From contig CM070594.1 in the NCBI GenBank assembly GCA_036346395.1, forward strand, positions 22,477,385-22,541,384: a stretch of DNA of 64,000 nucleotides. The letters run 5' to 3'. Both the position numbers and the translations under genes were made by a program. The notes beneath the pieces are model-generated. The model ran no database searches and was not told the origin of the DNA. It saw only the letters and a program-made list of their open reading frames with translations. Each line of letters starts with the position of its first letter. Position 1 is the first letter of the stretch. Shown piece after piece: positions 1-12,160 of the stretch. This DNA comes from Hsuehochloa calcarea (taxonomy: Eukaryota; Streptophyta; Magnoliopsida; Poales; Poaceae).

Positions 1-118
1 TGCTGAGGCACAAAACGTTGGTATTTGTCAAAGTATTGTGGACACACTAAACGGAGAGGGAAGCCACTTGGGAGTTGGAATCTCGTGTCGTGAGCAATTT
101 CGAATTATTTACCACAGT
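1..118 (+). pseudogene. Ty3/gypsy integrase C-terminal (chromodomain-like) fragment
   Basis: The first bases encode the tail of a Tekay-type gypsy polyprotein. They match the ends of the two fuller copies in this window (minus strand near 12260-12400, plus strand near 35640-35750), including the ATWELESR stretch that closes the chromodomain-like region. An in-frame stop and a frame change are visible, so this is a decayed end. The rest of the element lies upstream of the window. The purine-rich tract at 191-202 directly before the LTR is its polypurine tract. Confidence 0.8.
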
Positions 119-202
119 GCGTGATACTATGGTTTTAGTAGCTTCGCTCTGGCGTGTTAACCTTGGTAGCATTCGGGTCGAATTACATTTAAGGGGGTAG
201 AA

Positions 203-2246
203 TGTAATACCACGAAATCGAATCGGTAAATCACAGATTTAGCCGAGAGGAGAAAAGGGAATAAGAGGAATAGTAAAACATGAAACGACAGGGGGGTCAT
301 CTAATATTTTTCGCCAACCTGGGCCTGGGCCGCGGCCCAGGAGAGGCCTCCTTGTGGCCGGCCAAGAGGGGGTTCCCACCCCCAAAACCCTAGTGCCCCA
401 CCCTTTCCCCTTTTCCCCTTTCCTCCCCTAGCCGACCCGCGGCTCTCCCCACCCTCCCCCTGCGCCAGATTGGTTCGTTCGATTTGGGTAAGTTCCATAC
501 ATTTTATGATCTATCCACCTTTTAGAAAGTTGTAGCCCTTGATCTTAGATTTCTTTTGGCACCGAGATCACCTGGTTTGGAGTTACGGTTTAGGAGATAT
601 GTCCATTTTTGTGTGACTGGTCAGGAGAGCTGACGAGATTTGGCAGTCTGCATGTCTAGTCAGATTGTATTTTTGTGAGCCCGAATCTGAAGAGACACCC
701 AAAACTCAAGTTGTAGTCATTCCAGCAAGCTTTCAGGATTGATAAAGAACATATTTTTTAGACGTGTGAATCAAAAGTTATTGAATTTTGACCGTCGCTG
801 TTGTCTGATTGTCAAACTGAGGGAACAGCAAACTTCATCAGAATATTAGGATTATTAGAAGGCTGAATCAGGAGTCTTACCCAACTAGGTTATTGTATCC
901 TGTTTAATAATCTTTCCAAATTAATAAAGATCATCTCAATTGGATCTGTAGAGTGAAAGTTATGCCATGTTGTTTACTGCTGTGCTGTATTTTGGACACA
1001 TGTCTGTCAATGGTTTTCAACGGTTGTTTAGACCACTAGTTTTGCTGAATCAAAGAACCCCACCAACTAAAGTTTCGTAGCCTATTACGTTAAGAATATT
1101 TGAGCACTGGTTTCTAGTCATTCGGAGTTACAGATATTTAATTACAATTTTTCTCGTACTACTGTCCCGGGAAGCATTATGCTAGACTGCCGGGAAATTT
1201 GGGTAGAACCTCTCTTTGAGTCATAGGTCTTGAGGAGTTGGATTAAGGGGTGTACACGGAGTCCAGCATTCATCGTATTTATTGTTACCGCTATGCTTGT
1301 GTAGGAGGCGGAGTTCTAGAGTAGAGACACAATTTTGCTTCCTTGTGTGCCGTAGCGGGAAGGATAGAAACAGGCAAGTGCATCTATATTGTGGTTGATA
1401 TACGATTGTTCCATATGATGACTCATGGTAACTTATGCTTGTTCGATGCCCTGATTTATGGTGATATGTACTTGTTCATGATGGCATGATTTACCAAGAT
1501 TCGATTATTGTTATTTTATTGTTCATCATGTGCACTCATGAACGCAAGTTGTGAACTTGCGACACCCACGGGAGTGGGTAGTGATTGTAAGACCCACCAT
1601 TCCAAAGTGGGCAATATGGATCCCCGGTTGACTTGTTCTCAAACGGGCTTTAGATCCCCGCGTTTTGTAGAACGCGGGCATAAGTGAACACCGACGGGTG
1701 TTCACTCGTTATACCGGTATGAGCAAAAGAGAAGCGCATGTGCATTCATTCATATGTTGATTTGATTCATGATGTTGATACACTGTTGGATAATGAATGA
1801 TGTTGTTATGTTTTGTATCATTGCACTTGCTGAGTCTTGGACTCACCCTTGCCGTGTTATTTTTTTTAGGTACATCGGTTGTGGTCGGCATGCATGGGCG
1901 GGAGTAGAAATTATCACGGTTGCACACTGGCACTAATAAAGTGAATAAAATATTTAAGTGATAACTTGGACTTTGAATAGCTTTATGTGAGGTTTACTTC
2001 CTTACGTTCTAAGTCGTGGACAACCACTATTGGAGATTGATAGCGTTTTATGGTTGTTTCTTTCATGAACATGTTTAGTACGCGCGTTTGGATATTTGCT
2101 TATTATTGTTGTTATTTGCGCGAATGTCCAGATAGTTTGATTTACAAAGGAAACTCTGCCGAAATTTAGAAAGAAATGTCTTAGTTCCATTTGTAGACTT
2201 GTTACGGTGGTAGCATTCCAGGCTCAGGTTGGGCTGGGGTGTTACA
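203..2246 (+). repeat. 3' LTR of a plus-strand gypsy element (2.04 kb)
   Basis: The LTR starts with TGTAATACC directly after a polypurine tract and ends with GGTGTTACA, the same ends as the other gypsy LTRs here. It follows pol remains on the same strand, so it is a 3' LTR. The 5 bases after it, TTGTT, would be its target duplication, but the other copy lies outside the window. Sequence around 590-1200 and 1370-1870 is related to the LTRs at 4029, 9955, 46595 and 53064 but clearly diverged, so it is a different family of the same lineage. Confidence 0.85.
1374..1869 (+). other. Intron-like hairpin module in LTR
   Basis: AG|GCAAGT at 1372-1379 and TTTTAG|GT at about 1864-1871 bound 496 nt. 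Inside are hairpins at 1564-1579, 1593-1611, 1623-1647, 1657-1678 and 1684-1705, then the palindrome ATACCGGTAT at 1711-1720. GAGTCTTGGACTC lies shortly before the acceptor-like end. The same layout recurs in the other gypsy LTRs. Splicing is inferred, not shown. Confidence 0.5.
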
Positions 2247-2549
2247 TTGTTTTGTTGTAAATTTTACCTACTAGGCAAGTTTGATGAAAAGGGAAATTAC
2301 ATGGTGAATAGAATTTGCATAACTTCAGAACGGGAAGGTTCAACTTTGGAGAAGGAACATTGTCATGTAGAGGAAACTAATGGCACTAACCTTAATATTT
2401 CTAGTTCATCTAGTGTTATTAGTGAGTTACAGGAAAGTTTACAAGAAGGGGAGCGTTGCGGGCTGCTTCTATACACAACCATTGCTCCATTTGCATTGGA
2501 AAACAATTTACCTCTCATTGAGATCATCAATATCAGGGAAGACTTCTCT
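2247..2549 (+). other. Unassigned stretch with ORF fragment
   Basis: This stretch lies between the end of one LTR (2246) and the broken end of the next element (2550). A plus-strand reading frame runs without a stop; from the Met at 2301 it is hydrophilic and Ser/Glu-rich (MVNRICITSEREGS...), then turns hydrophobic (GLLLYTTIAPF). It is cut at 2550 by transposon sequence. It may be an exon or transposon ORF remnant. I do not recognise the family. Confidence 0.3.
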
Positions 2550-2707
2550 AAGAAAGTACAGAAGCAATTCTATACCATACAACATAATGAACCAAATCAC
2601 TAGAAATGCGGAAGCAATGGATTTCCCAAACCCCACCTACTGTGCACAGTGTGTCATTTTAATACCTTTCTACTAACCACGGACCTAAAGCCCGCTCTGA
2701 TACCAAC
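2550..2707 (+). repeat. 158-bp direct repeat, copy 1 (primer-site region)
   Basis: Nearly identical to 3871-4028 and in the same orientation. It contains a second tRNA-Met primer site not attached to any LTR. The join at 2707 lies at a TTGTTG-like sequence shared with the internal region, which suggests a template switch or microhomology-mediated join. Confidence 0.85.
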
Positions 2708-3870
2708 AAGTGAGATAGGACCCTTACAAAAAAAGAATGATCTTGTCAATAATATCGTGTACAAGTAGCAAAGAGAGCTCAGCAATCAGAAAGACAAGAA
2801 TTGTTTTGAAAAACATCTAGGGACCAATAGGAACCCGTAGCCAACAATTTGTTTGATTACCATCTCCGACTTAATCACCACAAGGCACCCCAAAAGGGTT
2901 TTAACACTAATCCTCAGAAAAGAGATGCGTTAAACTTCAAGACGCGGAATGATCCAAAAGAAATACATGGAGCCAATGCTTCCTCGTGTTAACGAACTTG
3001 CAACAGAAAACTCTCATTATACAAACTATCAAACGAGTAAACGAGTTGCTATTTTCCAATGAGAAGGAAGGAACAAACATAGAAATATCAATATTGCCAA
3101 CTGTCGAAGATCATTTAAAATAAAAGAAATTCAACACCTGAAAAATAATAATATTTTCAGAGAACCATTAAAGACCTATTGGATCTCATCAACTACCATG
3201 AATCATGAACCTAAGAGAAATTCATCAACTACCACTGGACAAGAATTTGTCAAAATCAGAAATCAAGGAAGAGAACCACTGTCTAAAGCATCCCAAAAAG
3301 AAATATGCAAGATCATTGTGCACTTGATAAACAACTTGCAAAAGAAATATGCCAATGCCCGAAACCCCAAGCGAACACACGGGTTGTATTTTCCAACAGG
3401 GGTAAAACAGAACTTCCGCGAAAAGGTAAATCTTGTAATTTAACTACGCTCACGTGGAGCAGAAATATCACAATAGAAAGAACAATAATTGTTTCAAAGA
3501 ACGATCAGAAACCTACTGGAGATTGCCCACTTCATTAAAACCCTCCATTCAAAAGAAATTCACGAACTATCAGAAACTACAACCAGAAAACCAGATACAA
3601 ACTTGAGAAGGACAACAACTTCATCAATGAGCTCAGGCTCAACACAGAACTATGGAACAGGGGTAAGAACTTCTCTACTAGTACAACACGAACAGTGGTG
3701 TAGCCTGGCAAAACCCAGGACGACAACCACGAACTCAGCTGCTCGACGTCCGCTACCGATACACATAACTAATGCAATCAATTATGAATATATAGGATCA
3801 TCTCATGACAATCATAGAATAATTCATAGATATATAGGATATCACATCACGTCATAGATTAATAACAAGA

Positions 3871-4028
3871 AAGAAAGTACAGAAGCAATTCTATACCATA
3901 CAACATAATGAACCAAATCACTAGAAATACGGAAGCAATGGATTTCCCAAACCCCACCTACTGTGCACAGTGTGTCATTTTAATACCTTTCTACTAACCA
4001 CGGACCTAAAGCCCGCTCTGATACCAAC
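3871..4028 (+). repeat. 158-bp direct repeat, copy 2, adjoining the LTR
   Basis: This is the copy in the normal position, with the primer site directly against the LTR at 4029. It pairs with 2550-2707. Confidence 0.85.
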
Positions 4029-6067
4029 TGTAACACCCTGTCTATTCGGAAGACAAGATGTCACCTAACAGGCCAACCTACTATTCAATTCCTAAGATTA
4101 ACATCGCATTCAATGCTAAAGAAACGATTAATCAAGGTAACAATCTAGAGCTTAATAACAGTTCATCAATAAATTAAAACAAGAATTAACCAAAGCGAGA
4201 ATAATGAACCTCCAAGTGACAATTACTACAATCCATTACATTATAATTAAACCGAATAAACGTAAATAGAATTTTAACGAATGAATGATTTATTCAAGTG
4301 CGTGGAACGTGCTGGACTACACCCTCCCGCTAGCAAGTTTCACCGAATTCACCTAAAACAAATAAAAACAAGAGTGAGTCGAAACTCAAGAAGCACAACA
4401 TATACATTCACAAAGAATACTGAATCAGGAACAATCTTCCAAGTAATTCATTTACTTCCATGAATTTGCGAAAGCATGGTATGAATGAATGCATTGAAGG
4501 AGAATGGACTTTCCACATGTTTATACCGGTATAACTAGTGACACACCCGTCGGTGTTCACTTAAGCCCGTACTTCTCAAAGTACGGGGACCCAATCACCG
4601 TATGAAGAACGTTTCATACGGGTGTCCGAAGTTGCCACATTGGAATGGTGGTCAACGTTTCCCACATTGGAATGGTGGGTCTCACATGCCCATATTGGAA
4701 TTAATGGGACTTAATCCAGTTTCACTCCGTGTGGACTGAGAAAGGAAATATGTGTGCATGGAATGAAATGCATAACTTGAACTTCATCTCAATTTATCAC
4801 AGAAGAAGGTATTGAAATCTACCACATCATGCTCAAATCATAGGAATATTCATAAGTTACCAAATTATCATGCATTCATCAAATTCACACAAGTTAAACA
4901 TTGCACTTGCCTCCCGTGCTGTGACGTACTGGGAAGCAACGAAGGTGTCCTTCCACTCACCGCCTCACCGCCTATACAATCATTGTCACAGAATAAGGAT
5001 AACAGGGTATAACATAATTACACGAGTTCTATGATACCCTCTAATCAACCCACACGCCCAAATGTTCGTTTTGACCTCTACGCCAAAAGTCCAGATTATC
5101 GATCTACAGGCAGTTGTACGAGAAAATTCACCATTAATTATCTGTAACTCTAAAAGACCTGAAACCAGTGCTCACTGAAACTTAACAGATCAGGCTACAA
5201 AACATTAGTTGGCGGAATCCCCTGATTCGGCAAAAACAGAGGGCTAATTAACAGCTAAACACAACCCATCTACGTCTGTCCAGAATACAGATCAGTAATA
5301 AAAAAACGGCGTAACTTTTAGCCTACTGATCCAATGAGAATGATCCTTATCAACTTGGAAAGCTAATTTCGAGAGCTACAATAACTTAGTTGGGTGAAGG
5401 TTCTGATTCGGCCCCTAATTTGGACAAAACCGAGGGGAAAACCGACAGTTCCAAATTCTCAGGCAGACAGGACAGCGCGCGGTTAAAAATTCATATCTCC
5501 TAAACCGTAAGGCGGAATCAAGTGATCTGGGTGCCAAAAGAACGATAACGACATAAGGAACAAAACTCTAGAAGACGCAAATACCAGATTCGGCCTCTAA
5601 GTAAATCATAATGGCCCGACAAGAAAATATGCCAAATCACGTTAGCTCTCCTGAACAGTCGCGGTAAAACTACCATATCTCCTAAAGCCTAACTCCAAAT
5701 CATATGATCTCGGTGCCAAAAGAAAGCTAAGATCATGGGCTACAACTTTCTAAGAGGTGAGAAGATCAAAACACGTACGAAACTTACCCAAATCTGACGA
5801 ACAAAATTGCTGCACTGCAGGGAGGAGGGTGGCGGCCGGTTGGAGAGGGGGAGGGAGTGGAGGGGAGAGGGTGGGGCGGCTAGGGTTAGGGGGAGGACAC
5901 CCCCAATGGCCGGCCCCCCTCTTGGGCCTCTTGGGCTTTGGCCCAAGGCCCAGGTTGCCGCGATATAGCTGAAAACCCCCTCAAATAATGGAATTTCTAT
6001 TCTTTCAAAGTGCATTTTCCTCCCCAACTTCTTCTCAATTCCATCGATTTGATTCCAGGGCATTACA
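4029..6067 (-). repeat. LTR (2.04 kb) of the minus-strand non-coding element
   Basis: In plus orientation it opens TGTAACACCCTG and closes GGGCATTACA; reversed, these are the TG...CA ends of a 5' LTR followed by the primer site. It is very similar to the LTRs at 46595 and 53064 over most of its length but differs at the outer end. The hairpin module lies at 4353-4910, with ATACCGGTAT at about 4524. GC-rich sequence at 5800-5960 belongs to the LTR; the ORFs there are not genes. Confidence 0.85.
4353..4910 (-). other. Intron-like hairpin module in LTR
   Basis: On the minus strand AG|GCAAGT (4912-4905) and TTTTAG|GT (ending 4353) bound 558 nt. The stretch contains the ATACCGGTAT palindrome, a 22-nt palindrome, a CCGTATGA/TCATACGG-type hairpin and several CCCAxATTGGAAT...GGG hairpins. 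Confidence 0.5.
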
Positions 6068-6789
6068 AATGTGAATAAAAGCATAAGTTAAAGTTAATTA
6101 TTTAATTATAATTCTATGATTGAATAATATCTTTATACACTTACTTGTCTTTCTTCTTTGCAAAAGTTTTGATCTCTCCTATCATGTCAATATTAACCTT
6201 CCAGCACTTTTTGACATACGTCATTAAGTCCGGGAGGTCTTCTTCGTCTTGGGTTTCAGTGGTCTCATGGACCACATCCTCTGACCTTGTAATCTCATGG
6301 ATCACTTCCTCAACCTGATCTTCTTCGAAAGTCCTCTCCGCTTGGACCTTCGTGTCTTATAACATTTCCCCGGATGTCCCAACAGTTGTTGTCGGAACAT
6401 CTTGGACCAGCTCCTTAGTGGTCCGAGGAGCTATCTCTGTTTGCAAAATCTCTTCTGCAGGGGTCCCCTCTACCGCCGGTGCAGTTGGTGGTGAAGTTTG
6501 CTCTTGCGCCACTAACTGTCCTCTCTTCGGATCTGATGGCAAGGAAATGTTAAAAAGAGAAGGTTGGTCATTACAAGTCAAAATCACGAGGGTATTATCT
6601 AAGAATTTACTCGTTCTCAAACCCGCTCTCATTGAAGAACTCTATGAAATATTCATTTACGGTAAAGACGGATGTTCCGCTTGCTCCGATGAAGAGGGAA
6701 CCAAGGGCAGGGAGGTTTGTGACCTTGGAACCCACTGAAGAGGGATCTCCTCTCCAGACTCCTCTCATGATCCTTCACCCTGGATCACC
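6068..6789 (-). pseudogene. Acidic ORF remnant downstream of CACTA transposase
   Basis: The frame from Met at 6632 runs on the minus strand to a stop near 6143 with one internal TAA at about 6355. The product is rich in Glu, Asp, Pro and Thr and ends in a basic KTFAKKK stretch. A short coding-like piece (FFNESGFE) lies just upstream in another frame. It directly follows the TNP2-like transposase on the same strand, so it may be part of the same CACTA element's second ORF. I do not recognise the protein. Confidence 0.4.
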
Positions 6790-7181
6790 CCGGCCACGAA
6801 GTTGATATAGAAGGCTTTGGCCGGGGGTTAGAGGCATATCGAGAAATTAGAGTCTTGACTTTGGTTTTCAATACCTTGTGGGTAGAAGTTTTTGATGCAG
6901 TGGCAAACTTCTAGGTTCTCCCGATAAGGTAAGTCCCAAAATATTGATCTCTTCTTTCATATGTTCTTCTCACGAGTCCTCGATTTACATCTCTTTTCGA
7001 GCACAACATATAAATCATTAACAATATCATAGACCTATTTTCCGTTAAAATGCCTTGAGCTGAACAATCCTTCTTCTCTCTATCGAATTGTTTCTTCATC
7101 CTGTGGTATGGGTAAGCCATCTGAAGGAACCTACAGTGATATATGTACACGATTTTGCATGAGTGCTTCAGCCACACACTT
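6790..7181 (-). pseudogene. CACTA (TNP2-type) transposase, C-proximal piece
   Basis: Minus-strand frames contain MKKQFD followed further on by SIFWDLPY in a shifted frame. These are family-typical blocks of En/Spm TNP2 transposases, in the usual order. A stop and at least one frameshift interrupt it. The frame is cut at 7181 by a solo LTR and resumes at 19026 with the immediately upstream blocks, so the two pieces were one gene. The histidine-containing region normally following SIFWDLPY is only partly readable. Confidence 0.7.
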
Positions 7182-9954
7182 TGACGGGACCCAAAAATGC
7201 AATTATGGACCCTCCATGTATTCTGCACTAGTCTAGAATCATGCTAGTGCACATAGTGTTTACATTCATTAAGCCACGTAGGGCTGACAATAGATAAAAT
7301 AGCAGTAGTGAAATAGAAATAAACATCAGCGGAATCCCATCAATTCACCACAGGCAACTGACTAAGATCAATACCCTAACGATCGACACCTCCATAGAAC
7401 TCCTCTTCAAAAGCAGGCGATGACTCCTCCACTTCTGCTGATTGGTTATAGCAAGTATGAGTACACAACCGTACTTGCAAATCATACCACAATGTAATTT
7501 ATAGATAGTGGTTTATTCCAAAGGAATGGCTTCTGTGGTTATTTTACAGAAATACAACATTTGCAATTGAATACAAATAATGGATTGAAAACATAATTCA
7601 AAACAAATAAACAATATTAATTTATCATTTGATTTCACAAAGACACATAATCTAAACAAGTTATTCACACAGCTGTACAAGTTATCTCACACAGCTGACC
7701 CTTCCCAACATTTTTATAAAAATCTACCCCATGTGTGAAATTCCCGAGCATGTCCATGACCGCGAACGTGGCTATCCGAATAGATTGATTAAACACTCTA
7801 CAGAGGTTGTACACTTTACCCACAAGACACAATCAGTGTAGCTAGCACTAACCATAACAAAACCTTTCAGAAATTTCATCTTAAGCATTGACACTCCCGA
7901 TGTGCTTTACTGTTGTCCAACCGATACCCACAATGTTTGGTACGACACACACAGTTGGACAGGGATGCGGCGAACCATCCTGCGATGTGACCTATCTTGA
8001 AGTCCACACCTCCACCCATCACACAGCTAACCTACAACCTGAGTTGTCAATGGCAAGATTCAATAATCTACTAAGTTAGGCCCATCCTATACCAGGCATG
8101 TGGTTGTACAGTAAGGCTCAGTTCAATGGCGCACAAAGTTGAGTCCTTAATTGACCAAGATAAGACTTCCAATTTCTAACCAAGTCACACAGATTATCCT
8201 TCCCAGCACACAGCTGAACCATACCACACAGTATCCACCACTTGCATCGGTCTAAATCTTTTTCCACCCTGGTGGTTAAGTGCAACACATACCATCAACG
8301 AGTAATAGCACACAAGACACACGCTTTTATCACACGCCCATAATCACTTAGTCAATTTTATATTTGCAACTCACATGAAATGATGACTCGTAGCATGGCT
8401 AAGCAATCTACTCGTATCTAACCAATCCACATTGGTGCTATGATAATACTAACTAATAATGAACCAACCTAGGGTGACAAAAGATCATGGTATAACAATA
8501 GACAAGGTGGATATAACAATTTGGATTAATAACTAACCCAAAAGTATTCAAATAAATACTTGAAATAGAATGCAATAATGTGAATCAAAGTATTTTAAAA
8601 AACAGGTTCAACATGATCAAAGGTATAACTTTCCTTGGAATAGGTCTAGGTACTGGTCTTGATCTTGTGGCACTTCTCCTTCTTCAAAAGTCACCGAAGA
8701 ATTAACATCTACTCGCAAACGAAATAAATAAATAAAATAGGCAAAACAAACTCCAAAAATTAAATAAAAATTATAAATAAATAGATCTCGAATTTGTATA
8801 AATTTAGACATTTGAATGGGCTCAATCGGAGTTTGGATGCAAAAGATATGGGCTTTAGAAGATTGAATCTAAAGAAAGCCCAAATTTTGGATTTATTAGA
8901 ATTTCTGAATTATTTCTCTAAAGAAAAATCAGATTATTGCGCAATGCTGATGTTAGCGTAGGAATTTCCAAAAAAGAACAATTAAAAGAAATTCTGACAT
9001 GTGGGCATGTCAGTCTCAAAGATCACGGTGGATTGAGTCTACCGAACCGAGGAAATCTGGACACCGTGGACTGGCCACGCCTGCGCACACATGGGCGCTG
9101 ACTGGACGCCACTCGGACGACACGCAAGCACGGGGCTGACGTTGGCGCTGAGGTTGCCACGGACGCGGATGACGGCGAGGAGCGACGCTTGGGACCCGAT
9201 GGTTGCCGGCGAACGGTGGCGATTCACTGTGGTGGAGGGTACCAGGACGTAGCTTGGCGCTAATGCAATCTCAGGGATGCACTCACGGGCAACTAGGGGC
9301 GACGGTGGCAGCCGGCGGTGAGCTCGGAGCGGCGGAGGAGACTCGGCTGTTGTCGGACGGGAGCTCCGGCGACGCTCTGGCAGCGGGGAGGGGTGCACGA
9401 GGTAGCCCGAGCGATGCTGATCACAATGGCACAGTAGGCGAGGCAAGGACGGTAACAACGACGGCGCAATTCGTCAGAGAAGAATCTCGATCGAAAACCC
9501 TAATCTTTGGATTGTGGCGGCGCTAGGGCTCTTGGGGCAACGAGGGTGGCGGCTTTGGGGTGCGTAGGACCAGGCGATCATAGGGGGGCTATTTATAGGG
9601 CTCGAACATGCCGTATTTAGAAGATCACAAATTGAGTCTGATTTGGGTACGAAAACAAAATCCGATATTCTAGGAGATAGAGGCCGATTCGGGACTTAAT
9701 TCCAACCGAAACAGGTGCAGGGAGATAAGGACTAAAGATTGGTGCAGAAATCCGGGAAGATTCTGTTGGAAAACTGCGTTGTCGTTTTGAGCTCGAGCTC
9801 TGGCAATGGCGGCGAGAGCAGGCGCGCACGAGGAGGACGCTGACTCGGTGGGACCCACTTGGTAGTGACACGAGAAGACGCAGGCGCGGGAGCGCATCCG
9901 ATGAGCGCTCCGAGCCACGCATCGGCAGATGCGGGCGGGAGCTTGCGGTGCGGG

Positions 9955-12160
9955 TGTAACCCCCTGACTATAAGGAAGTCAAGATGTCACCTACAATCAC
10001 TAGTCTTTAGGAAATTCACAACAATAAGTATTACTAGAATCGGCGTACCACAAGGATATACGTGAACAGGAAATCATCAACAGTTTAATCAACGGATTGG
10101 AAATAAACATTTCAGGGAGATATGGTAAATACGGCCATGTTGGCTTATTACAATTCAACGCAGGGTATAAATAGAAGACAATAGTAAGTTCTCAAATGTT
10201 TTGAATTAGAGTAGTGAGTGCATCGTGTTGATCTACACTCCATGAAACCGTTCTTCCTTGTCATTTACCTAAATAAAACAACAAAGCAAGAATGAGCCAA
10301 AGACTTAGCAAGTACTTGAAAGTAACAATCAACATCCAATGAACCATATACATTATCACAGATTCAACATTTATTGGAAACAATTCTTATGAATGGATGA
10401 AATGAAATGATGCAGTGAAGGAAGTGGACATATTGCAGCATATACCGGTATAGCGAGTGCAACACCCGTCGGTGTTCACTAAAAGTTTCCGTATGAAGAA
10501 CGTTTCATACGGCTGTCCAACGTGGCCCACATTGGAATGGTGGACACACGTACCCATTCTGGAATTGATGGGATTTCTGATGCCCATACTGGAATTGATG
10601 GGTCTTACACGAGAACTCCACTTTCGTGGTCATTATGAATTCATGCATGACATGATGTGATCTCATGGTAAATTTGAACATCAAGCATTAATGAAAAGAA
10701 ATACACATGGCATTCAACTACACATGAAAACAAGTATAACCATGTACCACACACATCACATATTGTATCAATAATAGCATACAAGTACTTGCCTGCCGCG
10801 CTGCGACGGGTTGGGAGGTAACTGAGATACCCCTCCACTCACCGCTTCACCGCCTACAATATAAAATAATCAAAATGAGGACAAACGAGCAAGACATTGC
10901 TACACGTTCCCTCCCACAATCTCTAACCAAACCAACCAACCAAAATGTTCAATTTGATCCATTCGCCCAAACATTCCAAATACCCCTAAACTGGCAGTTT
11001 TACTAGAAAATTCACCAATAAATAACCGTAAGTCCAAAAGACCTGAAACCAGTGCTCAACTTCTCTTAACGTAACTGGCTACGAAACTCTAGATGATGGT
11101 AAACTCTATTTCGGCCAAAACAGAGGTCTAACCATCCAATGATAAACTATAACCGCAATCTGCCCAGAATTCAGAACAGCCCTAAAGAAAAGGCTCTAAC
11201 TTCTAAACCGCTGATCCAAATAAAGTGATCTTTATCAGCCTGGAAACATGGTGATATTATCTGCATAAACCTAGTTGGGTGGCCGACTTGGTTCTGAATC
11301 TAACTAGATCAAAACCTAGGTGCAACCGACTATACCCAGAATTTCTGACTGACAGAGCAGTACGTGGTAAAACAGTCATAACTTTTAAACTACTAGGTGA
11401 AAATTCGTGATCCAGGTGCCAAAAGAAAGCTAATGAAACCAGGAACAATTCTCCAGAATACATAGATGTCCAATTCGGCCTCTACGACACCCAAAACGGA
11501 GGTACAACGTACTGGACAGAATCAATCTACTGACAGAATTAAAACGAAACTACAAATCCAATCGGATTCTCAACTCTAATGGAATCAAACAACGAATCGG
11601 AGGTCTAATTACCCTTGTAGACCAGTAGGACGACGATGATCCGCTGCAAACAGTCCTTCCTCCCTTCCTCTCTCTTCCCTCTCTTAGGGCCGGCCACCGG
11701 GAGACGACGAACGGCCGTCGACGTCGACGGGGAACGGAGATGTTGGAGGGGACCTTGAGGAGGAGCGACGGGGATCACCGGAGATGGCACCACTACTGCG
11801 AGGAGGCACCAAGGAGCAGCAATGGAGCCGGCTTTGGGGAGGGGAGGAGGCGGCCAAAGGGGGAGGGAGGAGAGGCGGCTAGGGTTTGGGGGGGAGTGGC
11901 GCCCCCCCTTTTTGGCCGGCCCCTTCATGGGCCGGCCGGCCCCCTCTTGGGCCACTGGTCATGGATCGCGCCCAAAGTTGACGGAAAATAACATATACCC
12001 CCCTGCTGATTGGAAAAATCCGACGAAAATTGTTTCTTTTACTCCCTCCGACTTCTTTCTTTTTACCGATTCGGTTCCGGAAAGTTTTAAATCTTGTTTT
12101 TGAATAACATTCCCAGACAATCAAAACGATACAACCTAGCTGGATTTATGAGATATTACA
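9955..12160 (-). repeat. 3' LTR (2.21 kb) of chimeric gypsy element
   Basis: It opens TGTAACCCCCTGACT and closes GAGATATTACA in plus orientation. The tract at 12161-12175 reads as a polypurine tract on the minus strand, so this is the 3' LTR of a minus-strand element. It pairs with 16482-18665, with few substitutions by eye but several length differences in the GC-rich part at about 11690-11960. The flanking GCGGG (9950-9954) and ATGGG (18666-18670) could be a decayed target duplication. Confidence 0.85.
10269..10792 (-). other. Intron-like hairpin module in LTR
   Basis: Minus-strand AG|GCAAGT at the right end and TTTAG|GT at the left end bound 524 nt. ATACCGGTAT (about 10442-10451), a near-palindrome with GTGTTCAC, CCGTATGA...TCATACGG (about 10488-10514), and two successive CCCATxCTGGAATTGATGGG hairpins lie inside. 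Confidence 0.5.

Larger units (their letters stand above)
2550..4028 (-). mobile_element. Truncated, rearranged internal region of a non-coding LTR element
   Basis: Read on the minus strand from the LTR at 4029, this begins with a tRNA-Met primer site (TTGGTATCAGAGC, at about 4016-4028). It then follows the non-coding leader also found at 48754-50030 on the plus strand. At 2708 it jumps back to a second copy of the first 158 internal bases (2550-2707) and stops. There is no gag or pol. No second LTR and no matching target duplication are seen on the left, so this copy is broken. Confidence 0.75.

Noticed and set aside
5757..6084. GC-rich ORFs on both strands next to the LTR edge
   Set aside because: They lie in the GC-rich block of the LTR that recurs at 46730-47050 and 53200-53520; no protein domain.
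9039..9458. 139-codon minus-strand ORF and its relative at 45907-46266
   Set aside because: Equivalent positions in two copies of the same solo LTR family; compositional, with frames broken between copies.
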